This document shows positions 1 through 10,875 of a stretch of DNA of 25,183 bases, in pieces (the stretch's first letter is position 1; every line of letters begins with the position of its first letter). A program made the translations under genes and the position numbers. The notes beneath the pieces are model-generated. The model ran no database searches, was not told the DNA's origin, and saw nothing but the letters and a program-made list of their open reading frames with translations. The stretch comes from JBCBEX01 sp039027055 (GTDB taxonomy: Bacteria; Bacteroidota; Rhodothermia; Rhodothermales; Rubricoccaceae). The stretch spans positions 1-25,183 of the forward strand of contig JBCCLD010000015.1 of the NCBI GenBank assembly GCA_039027055.1, in the 5' to 3' direction.

Positions 1-79
1 CCTGAACTCGTTTCAGGATCTCTGACGGCAACGGTGTTCCGATACTTCGCTGAGATGCTGAATCAAGTTCAGCATGACA
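1..79. repeat. Dispersed paired-hairpin repeat, copy 1 (cut by window start)
   Basis: Two short palindromes flank a variable middle. The first is CCTGAA (1-6) with TTCAGG (12-17). The second is ATGCTGAA (55-62) with TTCAGCAT (68-75), a perfect 8-bp stem with a 5-nt loop. The layout (a CTGAA.../...TTCAG hairpin at each end, with GATCTC and GAGATGC inside) matches the common intergenic repeat that often ends in a CATGAC sequence. The left edge probably starts before the window. It is non-coding. Confidence 0.6.
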
Positions 80-245
80 AGGTCGCAAGTTCGCAGCTGG
101 ATTCGGTATGACCTGGCTGCCGTGTGGCCGTGTCGCCACGCGACGTCGCATCGCTAGCCGCTTCTCAGGAGGAGGGGACCTCAAAGATCCAAGACCCTCA
201 TGCCAGATACGAGAAAGCCCTGTGCATTGCCTACTTCTCTCCCCA

Positions 246-316
246 TTGTCATCCCGGACTTGATCCGGGATCTACACGACGCACCGAATGGATTCCCGCG
301 TTCGTGGGAAAGACGC
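246..316. repeat. Dispersed paired-hairpin repeat, copy 2
   Basis: The left hairpin is ATCCCGGA (251-258) with TCCGGGAT (264-271), perfect over 8 bp with a 5-nt loop. The right hairpin is TTCCCGC (293-299) with GTGGGAA (304-310), with one G-T wobble. This is the widespread intergenic element whose spurious translation gives 'HPGLDPGS...WIPAF'. That peptide does appear in a short open frame here (124-324), so the frame is judged not to be a gene. Copy 2 differs from copy 1 in stem sequence but has the same two-hairpin architecture. Confidence 0.65.
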
Positions 317-502
317 TGAGGTGAGTTTGCACGGCTGTTTCTCGGAATTGGTATCACTTCATCCTTTTGCCTTCCTACTTAACAATCAGACAACTTATAT
401 GTAATTGTGATTTAATGTGGATAGACCACGCCGAACGAGCCTCCATTGATATCCTGGTTGCCCCCTCCCCTTTCGACTTCTTCCACCTCTCTCCTCTCCT
501 TC
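317..502 (+). other. Leader region upstream of the first gene
   Basis: This stretch is clearly richer in A+T than its surroundings around 355-420, as expected for a promoter region. It contains TTTTG (365-369), TTAACA (379-384) and TTATATGTA (395-403). No pair of elements has convincing spacing, either for the Bacteroidota -33/-7 consensus (TTTG / TAnnTTTG) or for a standard sigma-70 promoter, so no exact promoter is called. A TTG at 446 could extend the downstream frame, but the encoded residues precede an excellent signal peptide that begins at ATG 503. Confidence 0.35.
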
Positions 503-4267
<3,765 letters not shown>

Positions 4268-4302
4268 CTCGGTTGGGACTTCCCTAGCGCTCCATCGCGC
4301 CA

Positions 4303-4337
4303 AACGCGCCGCCTTCCATCATGGAGGGCGGCGCGTT
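4303..4337. terminator. Bidirectional stem-loop between convergent genes
   Basis: The arms 4303-4319 and 4321-4337 (core ACGCGCCGCC / GGCGGCGCGT) pair almost fully, with one G-T wobble. The stem is very stable and sits between the stop codons of the two converging genes. Neither side has a long T tract, so efficiency is uncertain, but position and symmetry support a shared terminator. Confidence 0.65.
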
Positions 4338-4376
4338 GCTCGTTGATCGGAATCAACGCGTGCGGACTTGCTCAGA

Positions 4377-5012
4377 TCAGGAAGCAGCCGCAACGGAATC
4401 GCGTGCGCTCGCTCCGTTCCCTTCGTGCGAAACGCGGTGGTTCGCGGGAATGAGCATGCCGCGCGTGCGTCGGAGCGGTGCTTCGGGGACATAGTCCGGA
4501 TACGCTGCATCGCGGTCTTTGATGACGCGCACCGGCTGCGGCCAGTGGATGTTGAAGGCGGGGTCGTCCCAGCGCACGCCACGTGCGGCGTCAGGCTGGT
4601 GAAACTCGCTCATCTGGTAGAATACCTCGCTGCGGTCTTTGAGCGTGAGGAAGCCGTGTGCGAACCCTTCCGGGATGTAGAGCGCATGCCCATTCTCAGC
4701 GGAGAGCACCGCGCCGAAATGCTGCCCGTAGGTGTCGGAGTCCGGGCGCAGGTCGAGGACCACGTCGTAGACGGCGCCGCGCGTGCAGCGGACGAGCTTC
4801 GCCTCGGCATGCGGGGCTGCCTGGTAGTGCATACCCCGGAGCGTCCCGGCCTGCTCGTTGAACGAGACGCTGCACTGCGCCACGGTTGGGGTCAGCCCGT
4901 GCGCCTCGAACTCACGGCGGCAGTACGTGCGCGCGAAGTGGCCACGTTCGTCGGCGTGGCGCTCAGGGCGCAGGAGAAATGCCCCCGGGAGCGTTGTCTC
5001 GTCGAAGATCAT
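4377..5012 (-). CDS. rfbC: dTDP-4-dehydrorhamnose 3,5-epimerase family protein (RfbC/RmlC-like)
   Basis: This 211-residue cupin-fold sugar epimerase matches RmlC along its length. It has 'GTLRGMHYQ' (57-64, with the likely catalytic H62), K72, 'YDVVLDLR' (82-89), 'IPEGFAHGF' (113-121) and Y132 in 'FYQMSEFH'. RmlC enzymes invert C3 and C5 of 4-keto-6-deoxy nucleotide sugars in the cytoplasm. It is the last gene of the minus-strand glycan cluster, 75 bp after the C-methyltransferase gene. No rmlA, rmlB or rmlD lies in the window, and a C-methyltransferase is adjacent. The true substrate may therefore be a CDP- or dTDP-linked branched sugar precursor and not the rhamnose precursor itself. About 30 C-terminal residues, rich in Ala, Ser and Arg, extend past the usual end. 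Confidence 0.88.
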   Translation of the reverse strand: MIFDETTLPGAFLLRPERHADERGHFARTYCRREFEAHGLTPTVAQCSVSFNEQAGTLRGMHYQAAPHAEAKLVRCTRGAVYDVVLDLRPDSDTYGQHFGAVLSAENGHALYIPEGFAHGFLTLKDRSEVFYQMSEFHQPDAARGVRWDDPAFNIHWPQPVRVIKDRDAAYPDYVPEAPLRRTRGMLIPANHRVSHEGNGASARDSVAAAS

Positions 5013-5021
5013 GGAGGAGCG

Positions 5022-5052
5022 AGGTTAGGTGGATCCCTATCCACTCCAACCT
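5022..5052. other. Imperfect hairpin in the gap between methyltransferase and rfbC
   Basis: GTGGAT (5029-5034) pairs with ATCCAC (5039-5044) around a CCCT loop. An outer stem of AGGTT (5022-5026) with AACCT (5048-5052) is separated from it by a small internal loop. It lies just upstream of the rfbC start (5012) on the minus strand. No T tract follows, so it could be an mRNA-processing or attenuating structure, or chance. Confidence 0.25.
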
Positions 5053-5087
5053 ACACGCCAAGGCCCCTCGATCCTACTTCGCCCGAG

Positions 5088-6380
5088 CTATTCGACCACC
5101 TCGGTTTCCGGGATCGGCACGACGAAGCGTCCTCCCCATTCGCGGACGTCTGCCATCTGTCGCATGATCTCACGCTTGAGATTCCACGGCAAAATGAGCA
5201 CGTAGTCAGGCTTCGTCATGCGGATATGATCGGGGGCATAAACGGGGATGCGACTGCCGGGCAGGTAGGTGCCCTGCTTGTGCGGATTGCGGTCCACGGT
5301 GTAGGCGAGCAGGTCGGGGCCGATGCCGCCGTAGTTGAGCAGCGTGTTGCCCTTGCCCGGCGCGCCGTAGCCCGCGACCGTCTTGCCGGCTTCGTTGGCC
5401 TCCACGAGGAAGCGGAGCAGGCTGCGCTTGGTCGCCTTGACGCGCTCCGCGAACGCGGCGTACGCACCGGTCTCGGACGTGTCGTCGAGGCCGAATGCGC
5501 GCTCTCGGTCTTTCAGTTCATAGATGCGGGCCGTGACGGGAAGCGCGTCGTTCTCCTGGTGCCGAGCGAAGATGCGCAGGCTCCCGCCGTGCGAGGCTAG
5601 CTCTTCCACGTCGAAGAGCACGAGTCCGAAGTGTGCGAAGACGCGCTCGACGGCAAGCAGCGAGAAGTAGCTGTAGTGCTCGTGGTAGATCGTGTCGAAC
5701 TGGTTCTCTTCGATGAGCCGAAGGAGGTGCGGAAACTCAATCGTCGCCACGCCACTAGGCTTGAGAATGCGGCGAATCCCCTCCACGAAGCTGTTGAGGT
5801 GCGGCGTGTGCGCGAGCACGTTGTTCGCCGCGAGGAGGTCGCACTGCTTGCCCTCGGCAGCAAGTTCGGCGGCCGTGTCGCGCCCGAAGAACAGCTCCCG
5901 CGTCTCCACGCCCTTCTGGCGTGCCGCCGCAGCCACGCTCGACGACGGCTCGATGCCGAGCGCCGGGATGCCGCGCTCCACCACGTATTGCAGCAGGTAG
6001 CCGTCGTTCGAGGCGATCTCCATGACGAGGCTGTCTGCACCGAACCCAAACCGCTCGACCATGTCGCCAACGTAGCGCTCTGCGTGCGCGAGCCAGGAGG
6101 TCGAGTACGATGAGAAGTAGGCGTACTTCTCCGAGAAGATGGCCTCCGGCGGCACGTCGGTGTCGAGTTGGACGAGGAGGCACGCGTCGCAGACCATCGC
6201 GCGGAGCGGATACATCGTCTCCGGAGCCGTCAGGTCCTCCACGCGCACCACGTTCTGACACGGCGGATGGACGCCAAGATCAACGACGGGCGTGGTAAGC
6301 GGAGCCTCGCAGTGGCGACAGGTCGGCGTCGTGGGTCTCAAGTCAGAGGTCGAGGGTCGTACTTCGGGCGCGGCGATCAT
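5088..6380 (-). CDS. Class I SAM-dependent sugar C-methyltransferase (TylCIII/NovU-like)
   Basis: The 430-residue product has the three-part layout of nucleotide-sugar C-methyltransferases. An N-terminal zinc-binding module has cysteines C21/C24 and C64/C67 ('CRHC' and 'CDAC'). A Rossmann methyltransferase core has 'EIASNDGYLLQ' (121-131) as the SAM-binding loop. The C-terminal C-methyltransferase domain contains 'GYGAPGKGNTLLNYGG' from about residue 337. This family methylates C3 (or C5) of 4-keto deoxy nucleotide sugars to make branched sugars. The start is set at ATG 6380, because the upstream GTG at 6467 would add a low-complexity stretch overlapping a tandem duplication. It sits between the LpxL-like gene and rfbC, and pairing with a 3,5-epimerase and an SDR reductase is typical of branched deoxysugar pathways. 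The exact sugar cannot be read from sequence. Confidence 0.85.
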   Translation of the reverse strand: MIAAPEVRPSTSDLRPTTPTCRHCEAPLTTPVVDLGVHPPCQNVVRVEDLTAPETMYPLRAMVCDACLLVQLDTDVPPEAIFSEKYAYFSSYSTSWLAHAERYVGDMVERFGFGADSLVMEIASNDGYLLQYVVERGIPALGIEPSSSVAAAARQKGVETRELFFGRDTAAELAAEGKQCDLLAANNVLAHTPHLNSFVEGIRRILKPSGVATIEFPHLLRLIEENQFDTIYHEHYSYFSLLAVERVFAHFGLVLFDVEELASHGGSLRIFARHQENDALPVTARIYELKDRERAFGLDDTSETGAYAAFAERVKATKRSLLRFLVEANEAGKTVAGYGAPGKGNTLLNYGGIGPDLLAYTVDRNPHKQGTYLPGSRIPVYAPDHIRMTKPDYVLILPWNLKREIMRQMADVREWGGRFVVPIPETEVVE

Positions 6381-6441
6381 CGTGGGAGGGGGTGAGGGAA
6401 ACCGAGAGGAGGTGAGATATCGGGCGTGGCTGGAGGCGTTC

Positions 6442-6479
6442 TGAGCACCGCCCATCGGCCTGAGCACCGCCCATCGGCG
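6442..6479. repeat. 19-bp tandem duplication
   Basis: The 19-mer TGAGCACCGCCCATCGGCC (6442-6460) is followed at once by a copy (6461-6479) that differs only in its last base. It lies in the 106-bp gap between the acyltransferase-like gene and the methyltransferase gene. It probably arose by replication slippage; no function is apparent. Confidence 0.9.
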
Positions 6480-6486
6480 CTCGTGG

Positions 6487-7410
6487 TCAGGCGATAGGCG
6501 ACGCGGCCGGGTCGGCCTGGATGCCTTGCTGACTCACGGCGCTGGACTCACGACCCTGGGCGGCGTACTCGTCCATGAACACACGCCAGTAGGTCCACGC
6601 CCACGGTCGCTCACGCAAGCGCTGTTCCATGTAGCGTCGTAGGGCTTCATCGTCCTCAAACGTCAGCGGCCCGTCTTGTACGAACTGCCATCGGCCGTGC
6701 TGAATACGCACCTCGGTGAAGACAATGGGCGCGCCCGTGCGCTCTGACAGCTTGCGGGCACCGATGGGCCAGCGTACGGGCACACCGAATAGCGTCGCGT
6801 TCGGCTCACGGTCGCCCACGGGGAACCAGACCGCCTCCTGGCACAGAAAGATCGGCCGGCCGTCGCTCAATACCGGTGCGAGTCGCTTGAAGGCCCCGCC
6901 AGGTGCGACGTGGTGGCTTCCGAACGCAGCGTGGTGCTCGCCGTGCGTGAAGTAGGGCCACTTATCCGAGGGAGCGACGCCTCCTGCCCCGCCGGCGAGT
7001 TCGAGCGGATCGGCGATGTAGACGATGCGGCCTTCGTGTCGCTTCACCCAGGCGCCTAGGTAGCGCATGCCTGCGTGCAAGGTCGTCAGTTGGATGCCAA
7101 CCTGCGCCGCGTGGCTTCCGTGGACGTGTCGCTCTTCGCGGCGCGGATCCACGAAGAAATAGGTAGCGCGGAGTCTCTCGCGCAGGTCGCGGTACGAGAA
7201 TCGGAGTAGACTTCCGAACGAGGACGAGGCACCGACGAGGGCGAGGTAGGCCCGAGCCCGCTGACCACCGAGCAGCGCCGCAGCCAATGCCACCGGTGCG
7301 AGGCATACAGCGGCTACCGCATCAATGGCCCGCAGTGGCACCACGCGAGCGAGCGGACGCAGACCATAGTAGGAAGCCAGGTGTATGGCGGTGCGAACAG
7401 GCGAGGCCAT
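6487..7410 (-). CDS. LpxL/HtrB-like lysophospholipid acyltransferase family protein, catalytic motif altered
   Basis: The 307-residue product resembles the Kdo2-lipid A late acyltransferase family mostly in its C-terminal half. 'ATLFGVPVRWPIGARKLSE', 'TGAPIVFTEV', and 'ERPWAWTYWRVF' correspond to the LpxL sections that end in a 'PEQWLWxHRRW'-type motif. An N-terminal hydrophobic segment (about 28-48) fits inner-membrane association. The catalytic H-x4-D/E motif of LpxL should be at 'TLHAGMRY' (110-117), where the acidic residue appears to be Tyr117. The protein contains several His-rich stretches ('HVHGSH', 'HGEHHAAFGSHH'). It is embedded in a glycan cluster, so it may acylate a sugar or lipid carrier, or be a non-catalytic relative. 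The family call is moderate; the activity call is weak. Confidence 0.5.
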   Translation of the reverse strand: MASPVRTAIHLASYYGLRPLARVVPLRAIDAVAAVCLAPVALAAALLGGQRARAYLALVGASSSFGSLLRFSYRDLRERLRATYFFVDPRREERHVHGSHAAQVGIQLTTLHAGMRYLGAWVKRHEGRIVYIADPLELAGGAGGVAPSDKWPYFTHGEHHAAFGSHHVAPGGAFKRLAPVLSDGRPIFLCQEAVWFPVGDREPNATLFGVPVRWPIGARKLSERTGAPIVFTEVRIQHGRWQFVQDGPLTFEDDEALRRYMEQRLRERPWAWTYWRVFMDEYAAQGRESSAVSQQGIQADPAASPIA

Positions 7411-7475
7411 GGCAGCGGCGGACGGAGTCGGCTGGAGTCAGACCGTGAGTTGAATACAGACGAGGCTTGCACGAG

Positions 7476-8453
7476 TCACTTCGTGATGCGAAGAAACTCG
7501 TTGCTGGGCGTCGCTCTGGAGAAATTGATGCCGAAGTAGTTGTTCGGCCCCGGGACCAGCAGTCGGTAGAGCTGTTGAGGACGCACAGCGAACCGGAGCC
7601 ACGCCGCGAAGGCTCGGCGCTTTTGCGGAGCACTGAGCGGGGATTGCTGGAGCGCCCGCAAGAAATTGAAGGCACGCCGGTAGGAGGCGATGTCCTTAGA
7701 GACCACCGCCCCGCCCTCGTAGACGAGGTACTCTTCACGAGACATGTGGTGCGTACTGCCTGGATGCATCCGCATCTCGAACAACGGTGCCGACAGGCGC
7801 ACAAACGGTCCCCGAAGCGCTAGCTCCGCCATCAGCACGTCCTCGACACCGTGCAACAAGTAGCCGCTGGTTTGTTTAAGCGCGTCGGTGCGGATCAGGC
7901 CGTGCGTGACGTAGACGGCAGGGCCGCTGCCGAGGCTCGCCGCGTAGCGCACGACAGGGTCGGGAGCGCTGAGCGCGTCGGTATCGGAGAGGCGATAGGG
8001 CCAGATCCCGCCACCGGGAAGCGCGTAGCCACCTCGGGGAGCGTCGTAGGGCAAGCCGGCGCCTGTGTCGTCGATGAGTCGGACCGCAGGATGAACCAGC
8101 ACGGCCTCGGGGGAGGCTTTCAGGGCCGTGACGGTTTCTTCAAGATAGGTGGGATGCAGCAGGTCATCGTAGGCCGCCCATCGGAAGTAGGGCGCGTCGA
8201 AGCGGCGGCAGGCGGCGAACGCCCGGTTATGGTTCTTCGACGCCCCCACGTTTTCGTCGTTGCGGACGTAGCGCACACGTTCGTCGCGGCGCATGGCTGC
8301 GAGCACCAGCTCTTCGGTCGCGTCCGTGGAAGCGTTGTCCACGACGACAAGCACAAAGTCCTCGAACGTCTGCGCGAGCAGGCTGCGCAGCGTCTGTTCG
8401 AGGTAGCGTTCCCCGTTGTATACGGGGAGGCCAATGGCAACGGTGGGGGTCAT
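7476..8453 (-). CDS. Family 2 glycosyltransferase (GT-A fold)
   Basis: This is a 325-residue GT2 enzyme. The N-terminus 'VAIGLPVYNGERYLEQTL' (5-22) and 'VVVDNASTDAT' (37-47) form the nucleotide-binding region. 'WAAYDD' (92-97) is the metal-binding DxD-type site. The protein keeps the whole catalytic domain and has a C-terminal region without obvious membrane helices, so it probably acts at the cytoplasmic face on a lipid-linked glycan. It is a close paralogue of the GT2 at 9563-10567, sharing 'LPYDAP' (134-139) and a C-terminal 'LVPGPNNYFG' (299-308). The SDR gene lies 34 bp upstream. Donor and acceptor sugars are unknown. Confidence 0.88.
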   Translation of the reverse strand: MTPTVAIGLPVYNGERYLEQTLRSLLAQTFEDFVLVVVDNASTDATEELVLAAMRRDERVRYVRNDENVGASKNHNRAFAACRRFDAPYFRWAAYDDLLHPTYLEETVTALKASPEAVLVHPAVRLIDDTGAGLPYDAPRGGYALPGGGIWPYRLSDTDALSAPDPVVRYAASLGSGPAVYVTHGLIRTDALKQTSGYLLHGVEDVLMAELALRGPFVRLSAPLFEMRMHPGSTHHMSREEYLVYEGGAVVSKDIASYRRAFNFLRALQQSPLSAPQKRRAFAAWLRFAVRPQQLYRLLVPGPNNYFGINFSRATPSNEFLRITK

Positions 8454-8487
8454 GTGGCTGTGGAGAGCAGGGCGTGAGCGCTAGGCC

Positions 8488-9531
8488 TCAGGCAGCGACC
8501 GCAGCGGCGGTCCAGCGCAAGTCCGCGTCGATGGCACCGGCTTCGAGCAAGAGCTCCAGCCGCTTTAGGCGTCGGAAAGCAGGACCTTCGAAGGCTTCTG
8601 GCGTGAGAGCGGCGGTACGAAACGCAGCGAAGAGTTGCTCGACTCCACGCCGGACGGTCCACGCGGGCTGGTAGCCGGGAAGGTGGCGCTGAATCTTGGA
8701 GAAGTCGACCTGATACGAGCGCGTGTCGGGGCTGGCACCCCCAGCGAACGCCACCGCGCAGTCGGGGACCACGTCGCCGACGATCTCGGCGACCTCGCGG
8801 ATTTGGTAATTCTCCCCGTTGCGTCCGACGTTAAACGCTTCGTTGTGGATCGCAGACCGCGGCGCTGAGAGCACCGCCTCGACGGCCCGGCATACATCCT
8901 CGACGTGGACGAGCGGCCGCCAGGGCGTCCCGTCGCTCTTGAGGAGGATCTGCCCCGTCGTGACAGCCCACGCGGTCAAGTTGTTCACGACGAGGTCAAA
9001 ACGCAACCGCGGGGAGACCCCGTACACGGTAGCGTTGCGCAAGAACACGGGGCTGAACGTTTCAGTGGCCAGCGGTGCCAGGCCGCGCTCGGCAAGCACC
9101 TTGGCTTCGCCGTAAGGCGTCTGGGGGTTGAACACCGCCGTCTCTGGCACGGCGTCCTCCCCGGCTGCCCCGTAGAGGCTACACGACGAGGCGAAGAGGA
9201 ACCGCCCGACACCGGCGTCGCGCGCCAATGCGCCGAGCCGTACCGTAGCAGTGTGATTGATCTCGTAGGTGAGGGCCGGGTTGAGGTTGCCAAGGGGGTC
9301 GTTCGAGAGATTCGCCAGATGCACAACGGCCCCGAACCCCTCCAGGTCTGCCCGCGTCACGTCACGCAGGTCCTTTTGCACCGACGGGATTGCCACGACG
9401 TCGTCGGGCAAAAACGTGCTGGCAGCAAAGAGGTCGCTGTCGAGGCCGTGGACGTCGTACCCCTGTGCGAGGAGGCGAGGAACGAGGACGGAACCGATGT
9501 AGCCGCTGTGGCCGGTGACGAGAACGCGCAT
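8488..9531 (-). CDS. NAD(P)-dependent nucleotide-sugar epimerase/reductase (extended SDR)
   Basis: The 347-residue protein has an N-terminal 'TGHSGYIGS' Rossmann fingerprint (6-14). It has 'HLANLSNDPLGNLNP' (71-85), a catalytic Ser in 'SSCSLYG' (115-121), and YGEAK (Y140, K144). The C-terminus ('YQVDFSKIQRHLPG...FEGPAFRRLKRLELL') is typical of a subfamily I associate with polysaccharide loci that also carry rfbC-like and C-methyltransferase genes. In such loci it is presumed to reduce the 4-keto group of the modified sugar; that role is inferred, not shown. It lies between two paralogous glycosyltransferase genes, with gaps of 34 and 31 bp, which fits co-transcription. Confidence 0.82.
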   Translation of the reverse strand: MRVLVTGHSGYIGSVLVPRLLAQGYDVHGLDSDLFAASTFLPDDVVAIPSVQKDLRDVTRADLEGFGAVVHLANLSNDPLGNLNPALTYEINHTATVRLGALARDAGVGRFLFASSCSLYGAAGEDAVPETAVFNPQTPYGEAKVLAERGLAPLATETFSPVFLRNATVYGVSPRLRFDLVVNNLTAWAVTTGQILLKSDGTPWRPLVHVEDVCRAVEAVLSAPRSAIHNEAFNVGRNGENYQIREVAEIVGDVVPDCAVAFAGGASPDTRSYQVDFSKIQRHLPGYQPAWTVRRGVEQLFAAFRTAALTPEAFEGPAFRRLKRLELLLEAGAIDADLRWTAAAVAA

Positions 9532-9562
9532 GGAGAGGTGGGCTAGATGCGTGTGAGGGCGG

Positions 9563-10567
9563 TCAAGAGGTCGCTTCGGTGTGCGGATGGGCAGGCTGCC
9601 AGGGCCACCGCTTCAGCCCGAAGTAGTTATCGAGGCCGGGCACGAAAAGGCGGCGCAGGGCATTGCCTCGTAGCGCGTAGCGAATCACGGCCTGCTGGGC
9701 GCGGCGCTGCTGCGCGCGCGTGAGGCTGGGTGCCGAGCGTGTAGCCCGGAGGTAGTTTCGGAAGGTCTGGACCGGCAGACGGGCACGGGCCGCGGACTCA
9801 CCGGTCTCGCGCTTCGTCCACGCCGTCCTGTCAAGGTGCAGCGTGCTCGCAGCGTGGATACGGTAGAAAAACGTGGCAGCGGAGACCGTGCGAAATCGAC
9901 CGAGCAGCGCAGCCTCGGCGAGCAGCAAGTTGTCGGAGCCGTGCGGCGTGTGGAGCGAAGTCCGTGCCAGTGCATCCCGCCGGAAGAGCCCATGAATCGG
10001 TGCGTTAACCCCGTTGCTCTCGAGCACGGCCTCAAACCGGGCCACCGGTGTTTGATCGAGGTCGCGCTCCAACTGGCGGTCGTCGTGAACCAGGGTACCG
10101 TTTGCCGTACGGTATGCCCCAAGAGGGGCGTCGTAGGGCAGCGGCTGGCCGTCCTCGTCGATCATCCGGCATTCTCCGTAGGCGAGCACCGCCCCTGGGT
10201 CATCATCGAGCGCGGCAACGGTAGCCTCGAAGTAGTTGGGGGACCGCACGTCGTCGTACGCCGCCCAGGCGAAATAGGGCGTGGCGGGGGCCAACTCGTA
10301 GACGCGGTTGAAGTTGGCAAGCGCGCCGATGTCGCGGGCGTTGCGGTGGTAGATCACGCGCGAGTCGCGCTCCGCAGCCGCTCGGCAGATCACCTCTGTC
10401 GCGTCCGTCGAGACATTGTCCGCGATCACCAGCACCACGTCCTTAAACGTCTGCCCCAGCACATCGTTGATGGCCGTTTCGAGAAAGGCCGCGCCGTTGT
10501 GGACGGGCAGCCCGATGGCCACCCTAGGGGGCGTGCGTAGCGATCCGGTCGGAGGGGTGGGACGCAT
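9563..10567 (-). CDS. Family 2 glycosyltransferase (GT-A fold), paralogue of 7476-8453
   Basis: The 334-residue GT2 has 'VAIGLPVHNGAAFLE' (16-30), 'VLVIADNVSTDAT' and 'WAAYDD'. It shares 'LPYDAP' and 'FVPGLDNYFG' (308-317) with the other GT2, with 17 residues after the last motif in both. ATG 10567 is chosen because the conserved domain begins about 15 residues later. An upstream ATG at 10681 would add 38 unrelated residues. It is probably the first gene of the lower transcription unit, because a terminator lies upstream at 10770-10815. Sugar specificity cannot be told. Confidence 0.87.
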   Translation of the reverse strand: MRPTPPTGSLRTPPRVAIGLPVHNGAAFLETAINDVLGQTFKDVVLVIADNVSTDATEVICRAAAERDSRVIYHRNARDIGALANFNRVYELAPATPYFAWAAYDDVRSPNYFEATVAALDDDPGAVLAYGECRMIDEDGQPLPYDAPLGAYRTANGTLVHDDRQLERDLDQTPVARFEAVLESNGVNAPIHGLFRRDALARTSLHTPHGSDNLLLAEAALLGRFRTVSAATFFYRIHAASTLHLDRTAWTKRETGESAARARLPVQTFRNYLRATRSAPSLTRAQQRRAQQAVIRYALRGNALRRLFVPGLDNYFGLKRWPWQPAHPHTEATS

Positions 10568-10769
10568 GAGACGGGGAGCGTGCAGGTTGGCGGACTGTGC
10601 GAGCTCGTTGCATAGCCTACGCCGAAAGTGCCACCAGACCAATACCGTGGTCATTTGGAATCGCACAGAGCCCTCGGACACCAGGGGACCACGTACATCC
10701 CTACGGAACTGCTGAAGCGGCCCTGGCCGTTGCCGGAGGCAGGACGGCCACAGAACGTGACGGCGGACT
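10568..10769. other. Non-coding gap, probable start of lower glycan transcription unit
   Basis: Together with 10770-10875 this is a 308-bp gap, unusually long for the cluster. On the minus strand, after the upstream gene's terminator, I find no promoter with good match and spacing. A very weak TTGGTC / TAGGCT pair with a 17-bp spacer lies near 10610-10650. No conserved small frame or RNA was recognised. Confidence 0.3.
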
Positions 10770-10815
10770 TAAAAGGCGCCAGCCCGCTGACCTGGAGGGT
10801 GGCCGAGCGGGCTGG
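10770..10815 (-). terminator. Intrinsic terminator after the GDP-mannose epimerase-like gene
   Basis: Read on the minus strand, CCAGCCCGCT (10815-10806) pairs perfectly with AGCGGGCTGG (10788-10779) around a 17-nt loop. It is followed by GCGCCTTTTAAG. A 10-bp GC-rich stem with a short T run, 60 bp past the stop codon, fits a Rho-independent terminator. It splits the glycan cluster into two transcription units. Confidence 0.6.
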
Positions 10816-10875
10816 CTGGCCGGCGGCCGGGAGGGCCGTCCGGATTTCGTGGGCACGAGGCCCGATGGCTACAAT

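Noticed and set aside
124..324. Short plus-strand frame with 'HPGLDPGS...WIPAF'
   Set aside because: This peptide is the classic spurious translation of the intergenic hairpin repeat, not a protein.
4368..5600. Plus-strand open frame of 410 codons overlapping rfbC and the methyltransferase
   Set aside because: It is the complement of two well-recognised genes and shows no domain of its own.
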